Shown in pieces: positions 7,344 through 19,294 of a stretch of 64,000 nt of DNA (position 1 is its first letter; each line of letters opens with the position of its first letter). Source of the DNA: JAWVFM01 sp963843315. Lineage in GTDB: Bacteria; Actinomycetota; Thermoleophilia; Solirubrobacterales; 70-9. A program made the translations under genes and the position numbers. The notes beneath the pieces are model-generated. The model saw nothing but the letters and a program-made list of their open reading frames with translations. It ran no database searches and was not told the origin of the DNA. The stretch is from positions 186,001 through 250,000 of the forward strand of contig CAWJJU010000005.1 in NCBI GenBank assembly GCA_963843315.1, in the 5' to 3' direction.

Positions 7344-7910
7344 ATGGAAGACACGGTCGTCCTAGACCGCGAAGACCTGCGCCGGGCGCTCGTACGGATC
7401 GCCCACGAGATCATCGAGAAGAACCCTGGCGGCGAGGCGCTTGCGCTCGTCGGGATCCACACGCGCGGCGCCGCGCTGGGCAATCGCCTCCACGCGCTCG
7501 TCGGCGAGCTCTCCGGGGCCGAGGTGCCGCTGGGCGACCTGGACATCTCCTTCTACCGCGACGACGTCGGCACCCGCGATCCCGGCGCCCAGCCAATCGT
7601 CCACGCCTCTCACCTCGACTTCGACCTCGAGGGCCGCACGGTCGTCCTCGTCGACGACGTGATGTTCACGGGACGCACCGCGCGCGCCGGCATCGAGGCG
7701 CTGTTCGACTACGGGCGGCCCGCCCGGGTCCAGCTCGCGGTCCTGGTCGATCGCGGCCATCGCGAGCTCCCGATCCGCCCCGACTACGTCGGCAAGAACA
7801 TCCCGACCTCGCTCTCCGAGCGCGTCAACGTGCGCCTGGAGGAGGAGGACGGGGTGGACGAGGTCACCGTCGGCGTCCGCGAGGCGCCGCTCAGCGGGGT
7901 GGACGGATGA
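7344..7910 (+). CDS. pyrR: bifunctional pyr operon regulator / uracil phosphoribosyltransferase
   Basis: A 188-residue type I phosphoribosyltransferase. The PRPP-binding motif VVLVDDVMFTGRTARAG is near residues 99-115, and the basic and aromatic elements around DISFYRDDVGT are typical of PyrR. It binds pyr leader RNA in response to UMP/UTP and has weak uracil phosphoribosyltransferase activity. ATG 7344 is chosen because it follows the GGAAGGGG ribosome-binding site and the PyrR hairpin; earlier in-frame codons lie upstream of the promoter. It is first gene of the operon, and its TGA overlaps the pyrB ATG, so translational repression here would affect the coupled genes. Confidence 0.95.
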   Translation: MEDTVVLDREDLRRALVRIAHEIIEKNPGGEALALVGIHTRGAALGNRLHALVGELSGAEVPLGDLDISFYRDDVGTRDPGAQPIVHASHLDFDLEGRTVVLVDDVMFTGRTARAGIEALFDYGRPARVQLAVLVDRGHRELPIRPDYVGKNIPTSLSERVNVRLEEEDGVDEVTVGVREAPLSGVDG

Positions 7911-8875
7911 GGCACCTGCTGTCCATGGGCGACCTCGAGCGCGCCGACATCGAGCACCTGATGCAGCGCGCCGAGAGCTTCGCCGAGGGCATCGGCCGGC
8001 GCGACATCAAGAAGGTGCCGGCGCTGCGCGGCAAGACGGTCGTGAACCTCTTCCTCGAGCCCTCCACGCGAACCAGCTCCTCCTTCGAGCTCGCCGCCAA
8101 GCGCCTTTCGGCCGACGTCATCTCGGTCAAGTCGAGCGGCTCCTCGGTCGAGAAGGGCGAGTCGCTGAAGGACACGATCGCGACGCTCAGCGCCTACAGC
8201 CCCGACGCCATCGTCATCCGCTCGGGCGAGGCCGGAGCGGCGAACCTCGTCGCCGGCTGGACCGAGGCCGCGGTGGTCAACGCCGGCGACGGCAAGCACG
8301 AGCACCCCAGCCAGGCGCTGCTCGACGTCTACGCCCTGCGCCGGCGCATCGGCGCGATCGACGGCCGGCGGATCTGGATCGTCGGCGACGTCCTGCACAG
8401 CCGCGTTGCCCGCTCCTGCGCCCAGGCCTTCGCGAAGATGGGGGCCGAGGTGACGCTCTGCGGGCCGCCGACGCTGATTCCGCGCGGCGTGGAGCAGGCG
8501 CTGGGCTGCAACGTCAGCCACGACCTGGACGGCCTCGGCGAGGCGGACGTCGTCTACGCCCTGCGCATGCAGCGCGAGCGGATGGCCGAGAGCTTCGTGC
8601 CCTCCATTCGCGAGTACGCCGCCCGGTACCAGATCGACACCCGCCGGCTGGGCCCTCGGCAGACGCTGATGCACCCCGGCCCGGTGAACCGCGGCGTCGA
8701 GCTGTCGCCCGGCGCGATCGACGGGCCACAGTCGATCATCGCCGAGCAGGTCGAGGCCGGGCTCTACGTGCGCATGGCGATCCTCTTCGAGGTGCTCAGC
8801 GGACCGCGCGCCGAGGCCGCGGGCCGCTCCGAGCCCGAGCTGGCCGCCCCGACCCCGATCGGCGAGCCCGCGTGA
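7907..8875 (+). CDS. pyrB: aspartate carbamoyltransferase catalytic subunit
   Basis: A 322-residue transcarbamoylase that joins carbamoyl phosphate and aspartate. It carries the carbamoyl-phosphate loop STRTS near residues 52-56, HEHPSQALLD near 131 and MHPGPVNRG near 256. Length and motifs match the unregulated catalytic chain; no pyrI regulatory subunit is in the operon. A low-complexity acidic/Pro tail of about 20 residues extends the C-terminus. It overlaps pyrR by 4 nt (ATGA) and pyrC by 4 nt (GTGA). Confidence 0.96.
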   Translation: MRHLLSMGDLERADIEHLMQRAESFAEGIGRRDIKKVPALRGKTVVNLFLEPSTRTSSSFELAAKRLSADVISVKSSGSSVEKGESLKDTIATLSAYSPDAIVIRSGEAGAANLVAGWTEAAVVNAGDGKHEHPSQALLDVYALRRRIGAIDGRRIWIVGDVLHSRVARSCAQAFAKMGAEVTLCGPPTLIPRGVEQALGCNVSHDLDGLGEADVVYALRMQRERMAESFVPSIREYAARYQIDTRRLGPRQTLMHPGPVNRGVELSPGAIDGPQSIIAEQVEAGLYVRMAILFEVLSGPRAEAAGRSEPELAAPTPIGEPA

Positions 8876-10231
8876 GCGCTCGGACCATCGCGGGGATGGA
8901 CTGGCGCGGCGCCGGCGAGAAGCCGGGCGACCTGCTGATCGCCGGAGCCCGGGTGCTCGACCCGCGCTCGGGAATCGACGAGGCGCGCGACGTGATCGTC
9001 CGGGGCGGCGAGCTCGCCGAGCTCGCCGAGCCTGGAGCCGACGGGCCCGAGGGGGCGGAGCGGATCGAGGCGGACGGCCTGACGGTGGTGCCCGCCTTCT
9101 TCGACCCCCACGTCCACCTGCGCACCCCCGGGCGCGAGGACGAGGAGGACATCGAGACCGGGACTCGCGCCGCCGCGGCCGGCGGCTACTGCGGGATCAT
9201 CGCCATGGCCAACACCGAGCCTCCCGTGGACACGCCCGAGGCGATCCTCGCGCTGCGCGAGCGCGCCACGACCGAGGCCAGCGTCCCCGTCGGCTTCTGC
9301 GCGACGGTCACGAGGCGGATGGCGGGCGAAGAGCTGACCGAGATGATGGCCCTCGCCGAGGCCGGCGCCGCGGGCTTCACCGACGACGGCCTGCCCATCC
9401 GCAGCGCTCGCGTCATGCGCCGCGCGCTGCAGTACCAGCACATCGCCGGCCTTCAGATCGCCCTCCACGAGGAGGACCCCGAGCTCTCCGGCAAGGGCGT
9501 GATGCACGAGGGCGAGGTCTCCGCGGAGCTCGGGCTCGCCGGGGTGCCGTCGGTGTCCGAGTCGACGATGATCGCCCGCGACGCCGCACTCGCCCTCTAC
9601 GAGGACGCGCGGATACACGTGCAGCACCTTTCGGCGGCCGAGTCGATCGCCGCCGTCGAGACCGCGAAGGCCGCCGGGGTGCGGATCACCTGCGAGGCCA
9701 CGCCCCACCACCTGGTGCTCGACCACGCCGAGCTGCGCAGCCTCGACGCCCGCTTCAAGATGAACCCGCCCCTGCGCGCGGCGTCCGATCGCGAGGCGCT
9801 CGTCGACGCGTTGCGCTCCGGCACGATCGACTGCGTCGCGACCGACCATGCGCCGCACTCGCCGGAGGAGAAAGAGGTGCCGATCGAGTCGGCGGCCATG
9901 GGCGTCACGGGCCTGGAGACCGCCTTCGCCGTCCTGAACACCGAGCTCGTCGAGCCCGGCGTGCTCGAGCTGGGGCTGCTGGTCGAGCGGATGAGCGCGG
10001 GTGCAGCGGCCTTCGGCCTCGAGCCGCCGCGCATCGAGGCCGGCGCGCCGGCGAGCCTCGCCGTGCTCGACCTGGGCGCCGGAGTGGGAGGCCGGAGCCA
10101 CGGGCTGGGAGAGCCGCTCGCACAACTCCTGCTTCGCCGGGCGAGCGCTTCGCGGCCGCGTGATGGCGACCGTCGTCGCCGGGCACGTGGCGTACCGCAA
10201 CCGCGCGTTCACCCTGGGAGCCGTGTCTTGA
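8872..10231 (+). CDS. pyrC: dihydroorotase, interrupted by one apparent +1 indel
   Basis: An amidohydrolase that closes carbamoyl-aspartate to dihydroorotate. It shows DPHVHLRTPG (HxH metal ligands), later metal and substrate residues in ATPHHLVL, and ATDHAPHS with the catalytic Asp. The main frame runs from GTG 8872 to about 10080. The expected C-terminus (EWEAGATGWESRSHNSCFAG... to the TGA at 10229) lies in the next frame; removing the extra G at 10081 restores it. Without repair the frame would run on into carA. Sequencing error is more likely than loss, as carA and carB are still coupled. The stop overlaps carA as TTGA. Confidence 0.88.
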
Positions 10232-11344
10232 GCGAGCCCGGCTACGTCCTCCTCGAGGACGGCACGCGCCTCGACGGCGAGCTCTGCGGCGCCGAGGCGC
10301 CGGTCACCGGCGAGGTGGTCTTCAACACCTCGATGACGGGCTACCAGGAGGCCGTCACCGACCCCTCCTACGCGGGCCAGATCATCACGTTCACGTATCC
10401 GCTGATCGGCAACTACGGGGTGGCCGCGCAGGCGATGGAGTCCGATCGCGCCCACGCCCGCGCCGTGATCATGCGCGAGGCCAAGAACTCCGAGGACGCC
10501 GCCGACGCCGAGGGCGGCTGGCTCGATTGGCTCGACGCGGCCGGGGTCACCGCGATCACCGGAGTCGACACCCGCGCCCTCGTGCGCCACATCCGCGACG
10601 GCGGGGCGATGCGCGGCGGGATCTTCGCCGCCTCGACCGACCAGGCCGATGCGCTCGACCGCGTTCGCGCCGAGCCCTCCATGGCGGGCGCGGACCTCGC
10701 GCGCACCGTGACCCCCGGCGAGCCCGTGGAGATCGGCGGCGACGGGCCGCACGTCGTCGGCATCGACACGGGGATCAAGCTCAGCATCATTCGGCAATTC
10801 CGCGAGCGGAATTGCCGCGCTGACGCTCCTGCCGTGCACCGCCTCCGCCGACGAGGTGCTGGCGGCCGACCCCGACCTCGTCTTCCTCGCCAACGGCCCC
10901 GGCGACCCGGCCGCCCTCGACTACGTCGTCGACACGGTCCGCTCCGTGGTCGGCAAGAAGCCGGTCGTCGGGATCTGCCTGGGCCACCAGCTGCTCTGCC
11001 GGGCGGTGGGCCTCGACACGTACAAGCTCCCCTTCGGCCACCGCGGCGCGAACCACCCGGTGAAGGACCTGGAGACCGGGGTGATCGAGATCACCTCCCA
11101 AAACCACGGCTTTGCCGTTCGCCCGCCCGACGGCGCCGAGCGCATCGACTCGGACGAGCCGGTCCGCTGGAGCACCGACTTCGGCGAGGCCGAGCTGTCC
11201 CACCTGAACCTCTACGACCGCACCGTCGAGGGCCTGGTGCTGAAGGACGTCTCCGGCTGCACCGTCCAGTACCACCCGGAGGCCGGCCCTGGCCCGCACG
11301 ACGCGCGCCACCTGTTCGACCGCTTCCTGGAGATGGCGGCGTGA
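10228..11344 (+). CDS. carA: carbamoyl-phosphate synthase small (glutaminase) subunit, interrupted by one apparent +1 indel
   Basis: The class I glutamine amidotransferase subunit that feeds ammonia to CarB. The N-terminal CarA domain (LLEDGTRLDGELCGAE) runs in one frame from TTG 10228. The glutaminase domain lies in the next frame, with oxyanion strand LANGPGDP, nucleophile VGICLGHQLL and catalytic VQYHPEAGPGPHD. The break is at about 10807, where HVVGIDTGIKLSIIRQFRE should continue GIAALTLLPC. It coincides with a perfect 11-bp inverted repeat. All catalytic residues are present once the frame is repaired. The stop overlaps the next gene by GTGA. Confidence 0.88.
10792..10817. repeat. perfect inverted repeat at the carA frame break
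   Basis: CGGCAATTCCG (10792-10802) and CGGAATTGCCG (10807-10817) are perfect inverted copies separated by CGAG, inside the carA coding sequence. The frame break lies at the junction of the loop and the second arm. This resembles a quasipalindrome-type template-switch mutation, although error-prone sequencing of a hairpin could give the same result. Confidence 0.75.
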
Positions 11345-11749
11345 ACGGCCAGCCCGTACCGGAGGCGGTGAAGCGCGCCGCGACGACCCTGATGGAGAGG
11401 GGCTTCGAGGGCCTCCTCGAAGCCTACGACGAGCTCTTCACCGAGGACTTCGAGTGGTCTTCGGTGGTCGTTCGCACGCTCGAGAATCGGGTCTTTCGCG
11501 GTCGCGAGGGCTTTGCCGAGTACTGGCGATCCTTCTCCGAGTCGTTCGACGCGATGGAGTGGAGCGACGCCACCTACGCGCCGATCGGAGGCGATCGGGT
11601 CCTCTGCACGGCGCACATCCGCCTGAAGGGAGCGGGGAGCGGCATTCCCATGGAGATGCACCCCGCGTACGTCTTCGAGGTCCGCGACGGGCTGATCAGC
11701 TCGGCTCGCAACTTCCTGTCGATGCGCGACGCGGAGGCGTTCCTCGCCA

Positions 11750-11757
<8 letters not shown>
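11341..11757 (+). CDS. NTF2-like/SnoaL-type protein of unknown function between carA and carB
   Basis: A 138-residue single-domain protein of the nuclear transport factor 2 fold. It opens with a helix leading into EDFEWSSVVVRTLENRVFRGREGFAEYWRSF, a WSDATYAPIGGDRVLCTAHIRLKGAG strand pair, and a closing YVFEVRDGLISSARNF strand. Such proteins act as ketosteroid isomerase-like enzymes or ligand binders; no catalytic Asp can be assigned. The GTG start overlaps the carA stop (GTGA) and its stop overlaps the carB start by 8 nt, so it is coupled to both subunits of one enzyme. Why it lies there is unknown. Confidence 0.75.
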
Positions 11758-14871
<3,114 letters not shown>

Positions 14872-14875
<4 letters not shown>

Positions 14876-15720
14876 CCGAGCGCGTCATCGCCCCCTTCGA
14901 GCGACGGGCCTGCCGGGTCGCGGGCAGCCGCCGAACCGGCGGCTACGTGGTCTTCTCCGCGCTCGACCCGACCGGGCCGGAGCCCGCTCCGGGTCAGTTC
15001 TACATGCTCGCCTCGCCCTCGGGCTGGGGCGAGGAGAGCGGCCGCCCGTTCCTGGCGCGGGCATTCTCGGTGGCCACCGCCGAGCGCTCGGCGAAGGGCG
15101 TCCGCCTGGAGTTCCTCGTGGAGGCGATCGGCCCCGGCACCCGCGCCCTCGCCGGCCTGGGGGAGGGCGAGGACCTCCTGCTCACCGGCCCGCTGGGCGT
15201 GCCCTTCTCGTCGCCCGCGGAGATCGCCCCCGGCGCGGCCGGCGCGATCCTGGTGGGGGGCGGGATCGGGATCGCGCCGCTTGCCCTCCTGCGCCGAAGG
15301 CTCGTCGCCGCCGGCGTGCCCACCCGCACCCTGCTCGGGTTTCGCGACCGCGACCACTCCGGCGGGACCGAGCTGTTCGACTGCTCGGAGATCCGCCTGG
15401 CGAGCGAGGACGGCCATGCCGGTCACAAGGGCTACGTCACCGACCTGCTGGCGGTGCTGCTCGAGGGCGACGACGCCGGCAGCGCCGCGGTGTACGCCTG
15501 CGGCCCACCCGCCATGCTCGAGGCGGTGCGCGCCCTGTGCGCCGACCGCGGCGTCCCGGCCGAGCTCGCGATGGAGGCGCCGATGGCCTGCGGGTTCGGA
15601 GCGTGCTTCGGCTGCGCCATTCCCACGCGCGAGGGCGGGTACATCCGGCTGTGCGTGGACGGTCCGGTGGTGAACGCCGAGCGGATCGAGACCGCCATGG
15701 TCGCCGGGTCGGGGCATTGA
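14872..15720 (+). CDS. pyrK: dihydroorotate dehydrogenase B electron-transfer subunit
   Basis: A 282-residue ferredoxin-reductase-family protein. An N-terminal FAD-binding beta barrel (RPFLARAFSVA) is followed by an NAD domain with AILVGGGIGIAPLALL near residue 125, and a C-terminal [2Fe-2S] loop MACGFGACFGCAIP plus a later Cys in IRLCVDGPV. That four-Cys cluster is the hallmark of PyrK, which passes electrons from class 1B PyrD to NAD+. It sits directly before pyrD with a TTGA overlap and starts at GTG 14872 overlapping the carB stop, supporting a PyrD-PyrK heterotetramer. Confidence 0.95.
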
Positions 15721-16646
15721 CCGGGGGCATCGAGATCGGCAGCCTGCGGCTGGCCCATCCGGTGCTGAACGGCTCCGGCACCTTCGACGCCATCGCGGCG
15801 CGGCGCGCCTTCGGCGACTCCCTGCTCGAGAGCTTTCCCTTCGCGGCCTTCGTCTCGAAGACCATCACGCCCGACCCGCGAGCGGGCAACCCGCCGCCTC
15901 GCCTTCACGAGACCCCGAGCGGCCTCATCAACTCGATCGGCCTGCCGAACAAGGGCCTGGCCGGCTTCCTGGAGCACGATCTTCCCCAGCTCGCCGAGCT
16001 CGGGATCCCGCTCGTGGTCTCCGTGATGGCGCCCAGCCACGACGGTTTCGGCCACCTCGTCGCCGCGGTCGCGGCTCGCGACGAGGTCGCCGCGCTCGAG
16101 CTGAACGTCTCGTGCCCGAACGTGGAGTCAGGGCTGATCATGGGCGCGAGCCCCGCCGAGACGAGTGCGCTGATGCAGGCGGTTCGCCCGTTGTCCGGGA
16201 AGCCGCTGATCGTGAAGCTCACGCCGAACACCGACGACCCGGCGGCGGTCGCCGCGGCGGCTCAGGAGGGTGGGGCGGACGCCGTCTCGCTCATCAACAC
16301 CCTGCGGGCACGCGCGTATGACCCCGTCACCGGCCGGCCGGCCCTGGGCGGCGGCGGGGGAGGCCTCTCGGGCCCGGCGGTGCGGGCGATTGCGCTCGAC
16401 CAGGTCGCGCGCGTGGCGGACAAAGCCTCGATCCCGATCGTCGGCATGGGCGGCATCGAGACGGGGCTGGACGCCCTGGCGTTCCTCGACGCGGGGGCCA
16501 CCGCCGTCGCGGTCGGCACCGCCACGTTCCGCGACCCGCTGGCGGGCGCACGGGTCCGCGGCGAGCTCGAAATCGCGGTCTCGGAACGCTCAGCAGCGGC
16601 CGCCGAAGCGACCGTCCGGACGGTTGGCGCCTCAACCTCGAGTTGA
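15717..16646 (+). CDS. pyrD: dihydroorotate dehydrogenase, class 1B catalytic subunit
   Basis: A 309-residue TIM-barrel flavoprotein. The class 1 catalytic loop ELNVSCPN carries the active-site Cys near residue 132, and the FMN phosphate site is VGMGGIETGLDALAFLDAGA. The cysteine base rather than serine, plus the adjacent pyrK, identify the NAD-linked class 1B enzyme. TTG 15717 is chosen because it overlaps the pyrK TGA (TTGA). It is the last pyr gene here; pyrF and pyrE are not in the window. The sequence CTCAAC-N5-GTTGAG spans the stop codon and could form a weak hairpin. Confidence 0.95.
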   Translation: MTGGIEIGSLRLAHPVLNGSGTFDAIAARRAFGDSLLESFPFAAFVSKTITPDPRAGNPPPRLHETPSGLINSIGLPNKGLAGFLEHDLPQLAELGIPLVVSVMAPSHDGFGHLVAAVAARDEVAALELNVSCPNVESGLIMGASPAETSALMQAVRPLSGKPLIVKLTPNTDDPAAVAAAAQEGGADAVSLINTLRARAYDPVTGRPALGGGGGGLSGPAVRAIALDQVARVADKASIPIVGMGGIETGLDALAFLDAGATAVAVGTATFRDPLAGARVRGELEIAVSERSAAAAEATVRTVGASTSS

Positions 16647-16657
16647 GGTCGATGCGA

Positions 16658-16712
16658 ATTTCGCGGAAATAGGTACCTATCCGGCGTGCCTGCCTGAGGT
16701 CGCGGATATACT
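16658..16712 (+). promoter_or_regulatory. IHF promoter with two adjacent palindromes
   Basis: A consensus TATACT -10 at 16707-16712 lies 10 nt before the GTG of the IHF gene. Upstream are ATTTC-GCG-GAAAT (16658-16670) and ATAGGTACCTAT (16669-16680), two overlapping perfect inverted repeats placed just above the expected -35. They look like operator sites. IHF autoregulation or a separate regulator are both possible. The A+T-rich patch stands out in the local base composition. Confidence 0.65.
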
Positions 16713-16722
16713 CGCCGCCCCC

Positions 16723-17058
16723 GTGGCCGCGTCCGTCGACACAACCCCTGCCGGGGTTCCCAGGAGAAGCGAAGAGCAGCGGATGAAGGCCCTCCGCAGG
16801 GCCAACCAGATCCGCTCGGCGCGAGCCCAGCTCAAGCGCGACCTCAAGGCCGGCAAGACCAAGATCGGCACGCTGCTGATGGATCCGCCGGAGTACGTGC
16901 TCTCGGCGAAGGTCTTCGACATGATCATCGCCACCCCCAAGTACGGGCGCGTCAAGGCGAACAAGATCCTCAGCCAGTGCCGCATCTCCCCGTCGAAGAC
17001 CATCGGTGGGCTCTCCGAGCGCCAGCGCTCGGAGCTCGTCGCGTTTCTCCGGAGATGA
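16723..17058 (+). CDS. ihf: actinobacterial-type integration host factor (mIHF)
   Basis: A basic 111-residue nucleoid protein unrelated to enterobacterial IHF. The helical N-terminus (EEQRMKALRRANQIRSARAQLKRDLKAG) is followed by a helix-two-turn-helix core, PKYGRVKANKILSQCRISPSKTIGGL, close to the DNA-binding H2TH motif of mycobacterial and Streptomyces IHF. GTG 16723 is preferred over ATG 16783 because the strong -10 at 16707-16712 would give a leaderless mRNA starting near 16723, and family members have the extra N-terminal helix. It is expected to bend DNA and support site-specific recombination and nucleoid packing. Confidence 0.9.
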   Translation: MAASVDTTPAGVPRRSEEQRMKALRRANQIRSARAQLKRDLKAGKTKIGTLLMDPPEYVLSAKVFDMIIATPKYGRVKANKILSQCRISPSKTIGGLSERQRSELVAFLRR

Positions 17059-17190
17059 TGATGAGGGGCTCTAGCCCCGAAAGCAGCAGGTAAGGACGCC
17101 GAAGGCGTCCGCAAGTGATTCAGGGAGTGGCGCTGTGCATCTCGGAGCCCCGCTCGGGGCGCTGTCCGCTCCTGCGGGTTTGATTCTGGC
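17059..17190 (+). other. intergenic region with three short hairpins
   Basis: No coding sequence is seen. Three inverted repeats lie in a row: GGGGCT/AGCCCC at 17065-17078, GGACGCC-GAA-GGCGTCC at 17094-17110 and CCCCG/CGGGG near 17143-17155. None is followed by a T-run, so they are not classical terminators. They could shield the 3' end of the ihf mRNA or structure a gmk leader. Confidence 0.45.
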
Positions 17191-17763
17191 GTGGCCGCCC
17201 GCGTCTTCGTGATCACCGGCCCCTCGGGGGTCGGCAAGGGAACGCTCATCGCCGAGCTGCTGCGGCGCGTGGAGGGCCTCGAGCTGTCCGTGTCCGCCAC
17301 GACCCGCCAGCCGCGCGAGGGCGAGGTGGACGGGCGCGACTACCACTTCCTCACGCCGGAGGAGTTCGACCGGCGAGCGGTCGCGGGCGACTTCCTCGAG
17401 CACGCCACCTACTCCGGCAACCGCTACGGCACCCTTCGCCCCGAGGTCGAGGACCGCGTTCGAAACGGCGTCTCGGTCGTGCTCGAGATCGAGGTGCAGG
17501 GCGCGCGCCAGGTGCGGGCGGCCATGCCGGAGGCGGTCCTGGTGTTCATCGCGCCGCCCTCGCCCGAGACGCTGGGCGAGCGCCTGCGGGCCCGGGGAGC
17601 CGACTCCGAGGAGGCCATCGCCGACCGCCTGCGGACCGCGGAGAGCGAGCTCGCGGCGCAGCAGGAGTTCCAGGAGGTTGTGGTCAACGCTGACATCGAG
17701 CGTGCGTCCGACGAGCTCGAGCGCGTGGTCCGCAAGTACCTGCTCTATCCTGCACCCGAATGA
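17191..17763 (+). CDS. gmk: guanylate kinase
   Basis: A 190-residue kinase that phosphorylates GMP to GDP. The P-loop GPSGVGKGT starts at residue 10. The GMP-binding segment is SVSATTRQPREGEVDGRDYHFLT, followed by the lid and the adenine-contact region GARQVRAAMPEA. Length is normal for the family. Start GTG 17191. It overlaps rpoZ by 4 nt (ATGA), the common bacterial order gmk-rpoZ-coaBC. Confidence 0.96.
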   Translation: MAARVFVITGPSGVGKGTLIAELLRRVEGLELSVSATTRQPREGEVDGRDYHFLTPEEFDRRAVAGDFLEHATYSGNRYGTLRPEVEDRVRNGVSVVLEIEVQGARQVRAAMPEAVLVFIAPPSPETLGERLRARGADSEEAIADRLRTAESELAAQQEFQEVVVNADIERASDELERVVRKYLLYPAPE

Positions 17764-18008
17764 TCAAGCCACGCAAGGACAAGCTCCTCGAGCGCGCCGG
17801 CTCGCATTACGCGGCGGTGCTCATCGCCGCGAAGCGCGCGCGCCAGCTCAACAGCTACTACCGCGCCCTGGGCGAGGGAAGCTACGAGGAGTACACGCCG
17901 CCGATGGTCGAGAGCCAGTCGGGCAACTACCTGACCATCTCCCTCGAGGAGCTCGCCGCCGGCAAGCTCCAGCACCACTACCGAGACCGGCCAGCCGCAA
18001 CGGCCTAG
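17760..18008 (+). CDS. rpoZ: DNA-directed RNA polymerase omega subunit
   Basis: An 82-residue omega subunit, which helps RNA polymerase assembly by clamping the beta' C-terminus. It has the conserved early motif RAGSHYAAVLIAAKRARQLN and a C-terminal LTISLEELAAGKL helix. The ATG overlaps the gmk stop; coaBC follows 17 nt after its stop. Size and synteny support the call strongly. Confidence 0.93.
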   Translation: MIKPRKDKLLERAGSHYAAVLIAAKRARQLNSYYRALGEGSYEEYTPPMVESQSGNYLTISLEELAAGKLQHHYRDRPAATA

Positions 18009-18025
18009 CTGAGGGGCGTGGGTCG

Positions 18026-19270
18026 ATGGCGCGAGTCCTGCTCGGCGTCAGCGGTGGCATCGCGGCGTACCGCGCCCTGGAGCTCGCGCGCCTGCTGACG
18101 CGCGCCGGCCACGGCGTACGCGTCGTCATGACGCCCACGGCCACGCGCTTCGTGGGCGCCGCCAGCTTCGAGGCGATCACGGGCGCCCCGGTGCTCACCG
18201 ACGAGTTCGAGCGCGACCCCATGCGGGGAGCGTTCCCGGGCGACCCCCAGCCGACCCACGATCCGATCGGGCATCTGGAGATCGTCGCCAACGCCGACGT
18301 CTTCATCGTCGCCCCCGCCTCCGCCAACACGCTGGCGAAGCTTGCCGCCGGCATGGCCGACTCCATGCTCACCACCTCCTTCCTCGCGTGCCAGGCGCCA
18401 CGCGCCGTGGCTCCGGCCATGAACGACCGGATGTACCGCGACGCGGCCACCCAGGCCAACCTGGCGACACTTGCCGAGCGCGGCATCGAGGTCATCGAGC
18501 CGGAGGAGGGCGCCCTTGCCTCGCGCGGCGAGCATGGCGTCGGGCGCCTGCCCTCCCCGGAGACGCTGGCCGCGCGCATCGAGAGCCTGCTGCCGAGAGC
18601 TCCGGGCCCGTGGGACGGCATGCGGGTGCTGGTGAGCGCGGGAGGGACGCGTGAGCCGATCGACCCGGTCCGCTTCATCGGCAACCGCTCGAGCGGGCGC
18701 ATGGGACTGGCGCTGGCCGAGCGCGCCGCGAAGCGCGGGGCGGAGGTGGTGCTGATCGCCGCCAACGTCGGCCTGCCCGCCCCGGCCGGCATGGAGCGGA
18801 TCGACGTCGAGACCAGCGAGGAGCTCGCGGCCGCCGTCGAAGCCGAGCTGCCCCGCTGCGACGCGCTGCTGATGGCCGCCGCGGTCGCCGACTTCCGGGC
18901 CGCGGCCCCCAGCGAGGGGAAGATGCAGCGCTCCGGGGAGCTGACGATCGAGCTCACCGCAACCGAGGACATCCTGGCCGCGGCCGGGCGGAGGCGGCGC
19001 GACGACCAGGTGCTGGTCGGCTTCGCGGCCGAGCACGGCGCCGACGCGATTGCCCGCGCCCGCGAGAAGCTCGAGCGCAAGGGGGTCGCCGCGATCGTCT
19101 TCAACGACGTCTCGCGCTCCGACATCGGCTTCGACACCGACACGAACGAGGTCACGATCGTCGAGGCCGACGGGGAGCGCCACGTTCCCTTCGCGTCGAA
19201 GGCCGACGTGGCCGACGCCGTCCTCGACAGGGTCGAGGCTCTGCGGGCCAAGCTCGTGGCGGGCAGCTAA
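18026..19270 (+). CDS. coaBC: bifunctional phosphopantothenoylcysteine decarboxylase / phosphopantothenate-cysteine ligase
   Basis: A 414-residue fusion for coenzyme A synthesis. The FMN-dependent CoaC half carries GVSGGIAAYRALELARLL, the active-site His in DPIGHLEI, PASANTLAKLAAGMADSML and the conserved Asn of APAMNDRMY. The CoaB half begins near residue 200 with VLVSAGGTREPIDPVRFIGNRSSGRMG. A 20-residue insertion after TGAPVLTDEF (acidic/Pro-rich) is unusual but in frame. Start ATG 18026. Confidence 0.95.
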   Translation: MARVLLGVSGGIAAYRALELARLLTRAGHGVRVVMTPTATRFVGAASFEAITGAPVLTDEFERDPMRGAFPGDPQPTHDPIGHLEIVANADVFIVAPASANTLAKLAAGMADSMLTTSFLACQAPRAVAPAMNDRMYRDAATQANLATLAERGIEVIEPEEGALASRGEHGVGRLPSPETLAARIESLLPRAPGPWDGMRVLVSAGGTREPIDPVRFIGNRSSGRMGLALAERAAKRGAEVVLIAANVGLPAPAGMERIDVETSEELAAAVEAELPRCDALLMAAAVADFRAAAPSEGKMQRSGELTIELTATEDILAAAGRRRRDDQVLVGFAAEHGADAIARAREKLERKGVAAIVFNDVSRSDIGFDTDTNEVTIVEADGERHVPFASKADVADAVLDRVEALRAKLVAGS

Positions 19271-19294
19271 CGGCACCTACCTAAACTTCGGGGC

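Noticed and set aside
8764..10893. Long minus-strand open frame opposite pyrC-carA (709 codons), and similar ones opposite amidase-dapA (33756-35840), ftsK (43551-46118) and recA (50666-51952)
   Set aside because: They are antisense to confidently identified genes, have His/Arg/Gly/Asp-rich low-complexity translations and no recognisable domain. Such frames are expected where third positions are nearly all G or C.
17094..17110. Rho-independent terminator after ihf
   Set aside because: GGACGCC-GAA-GGCGTCC is a good hairpin but is not followed by a T-run.
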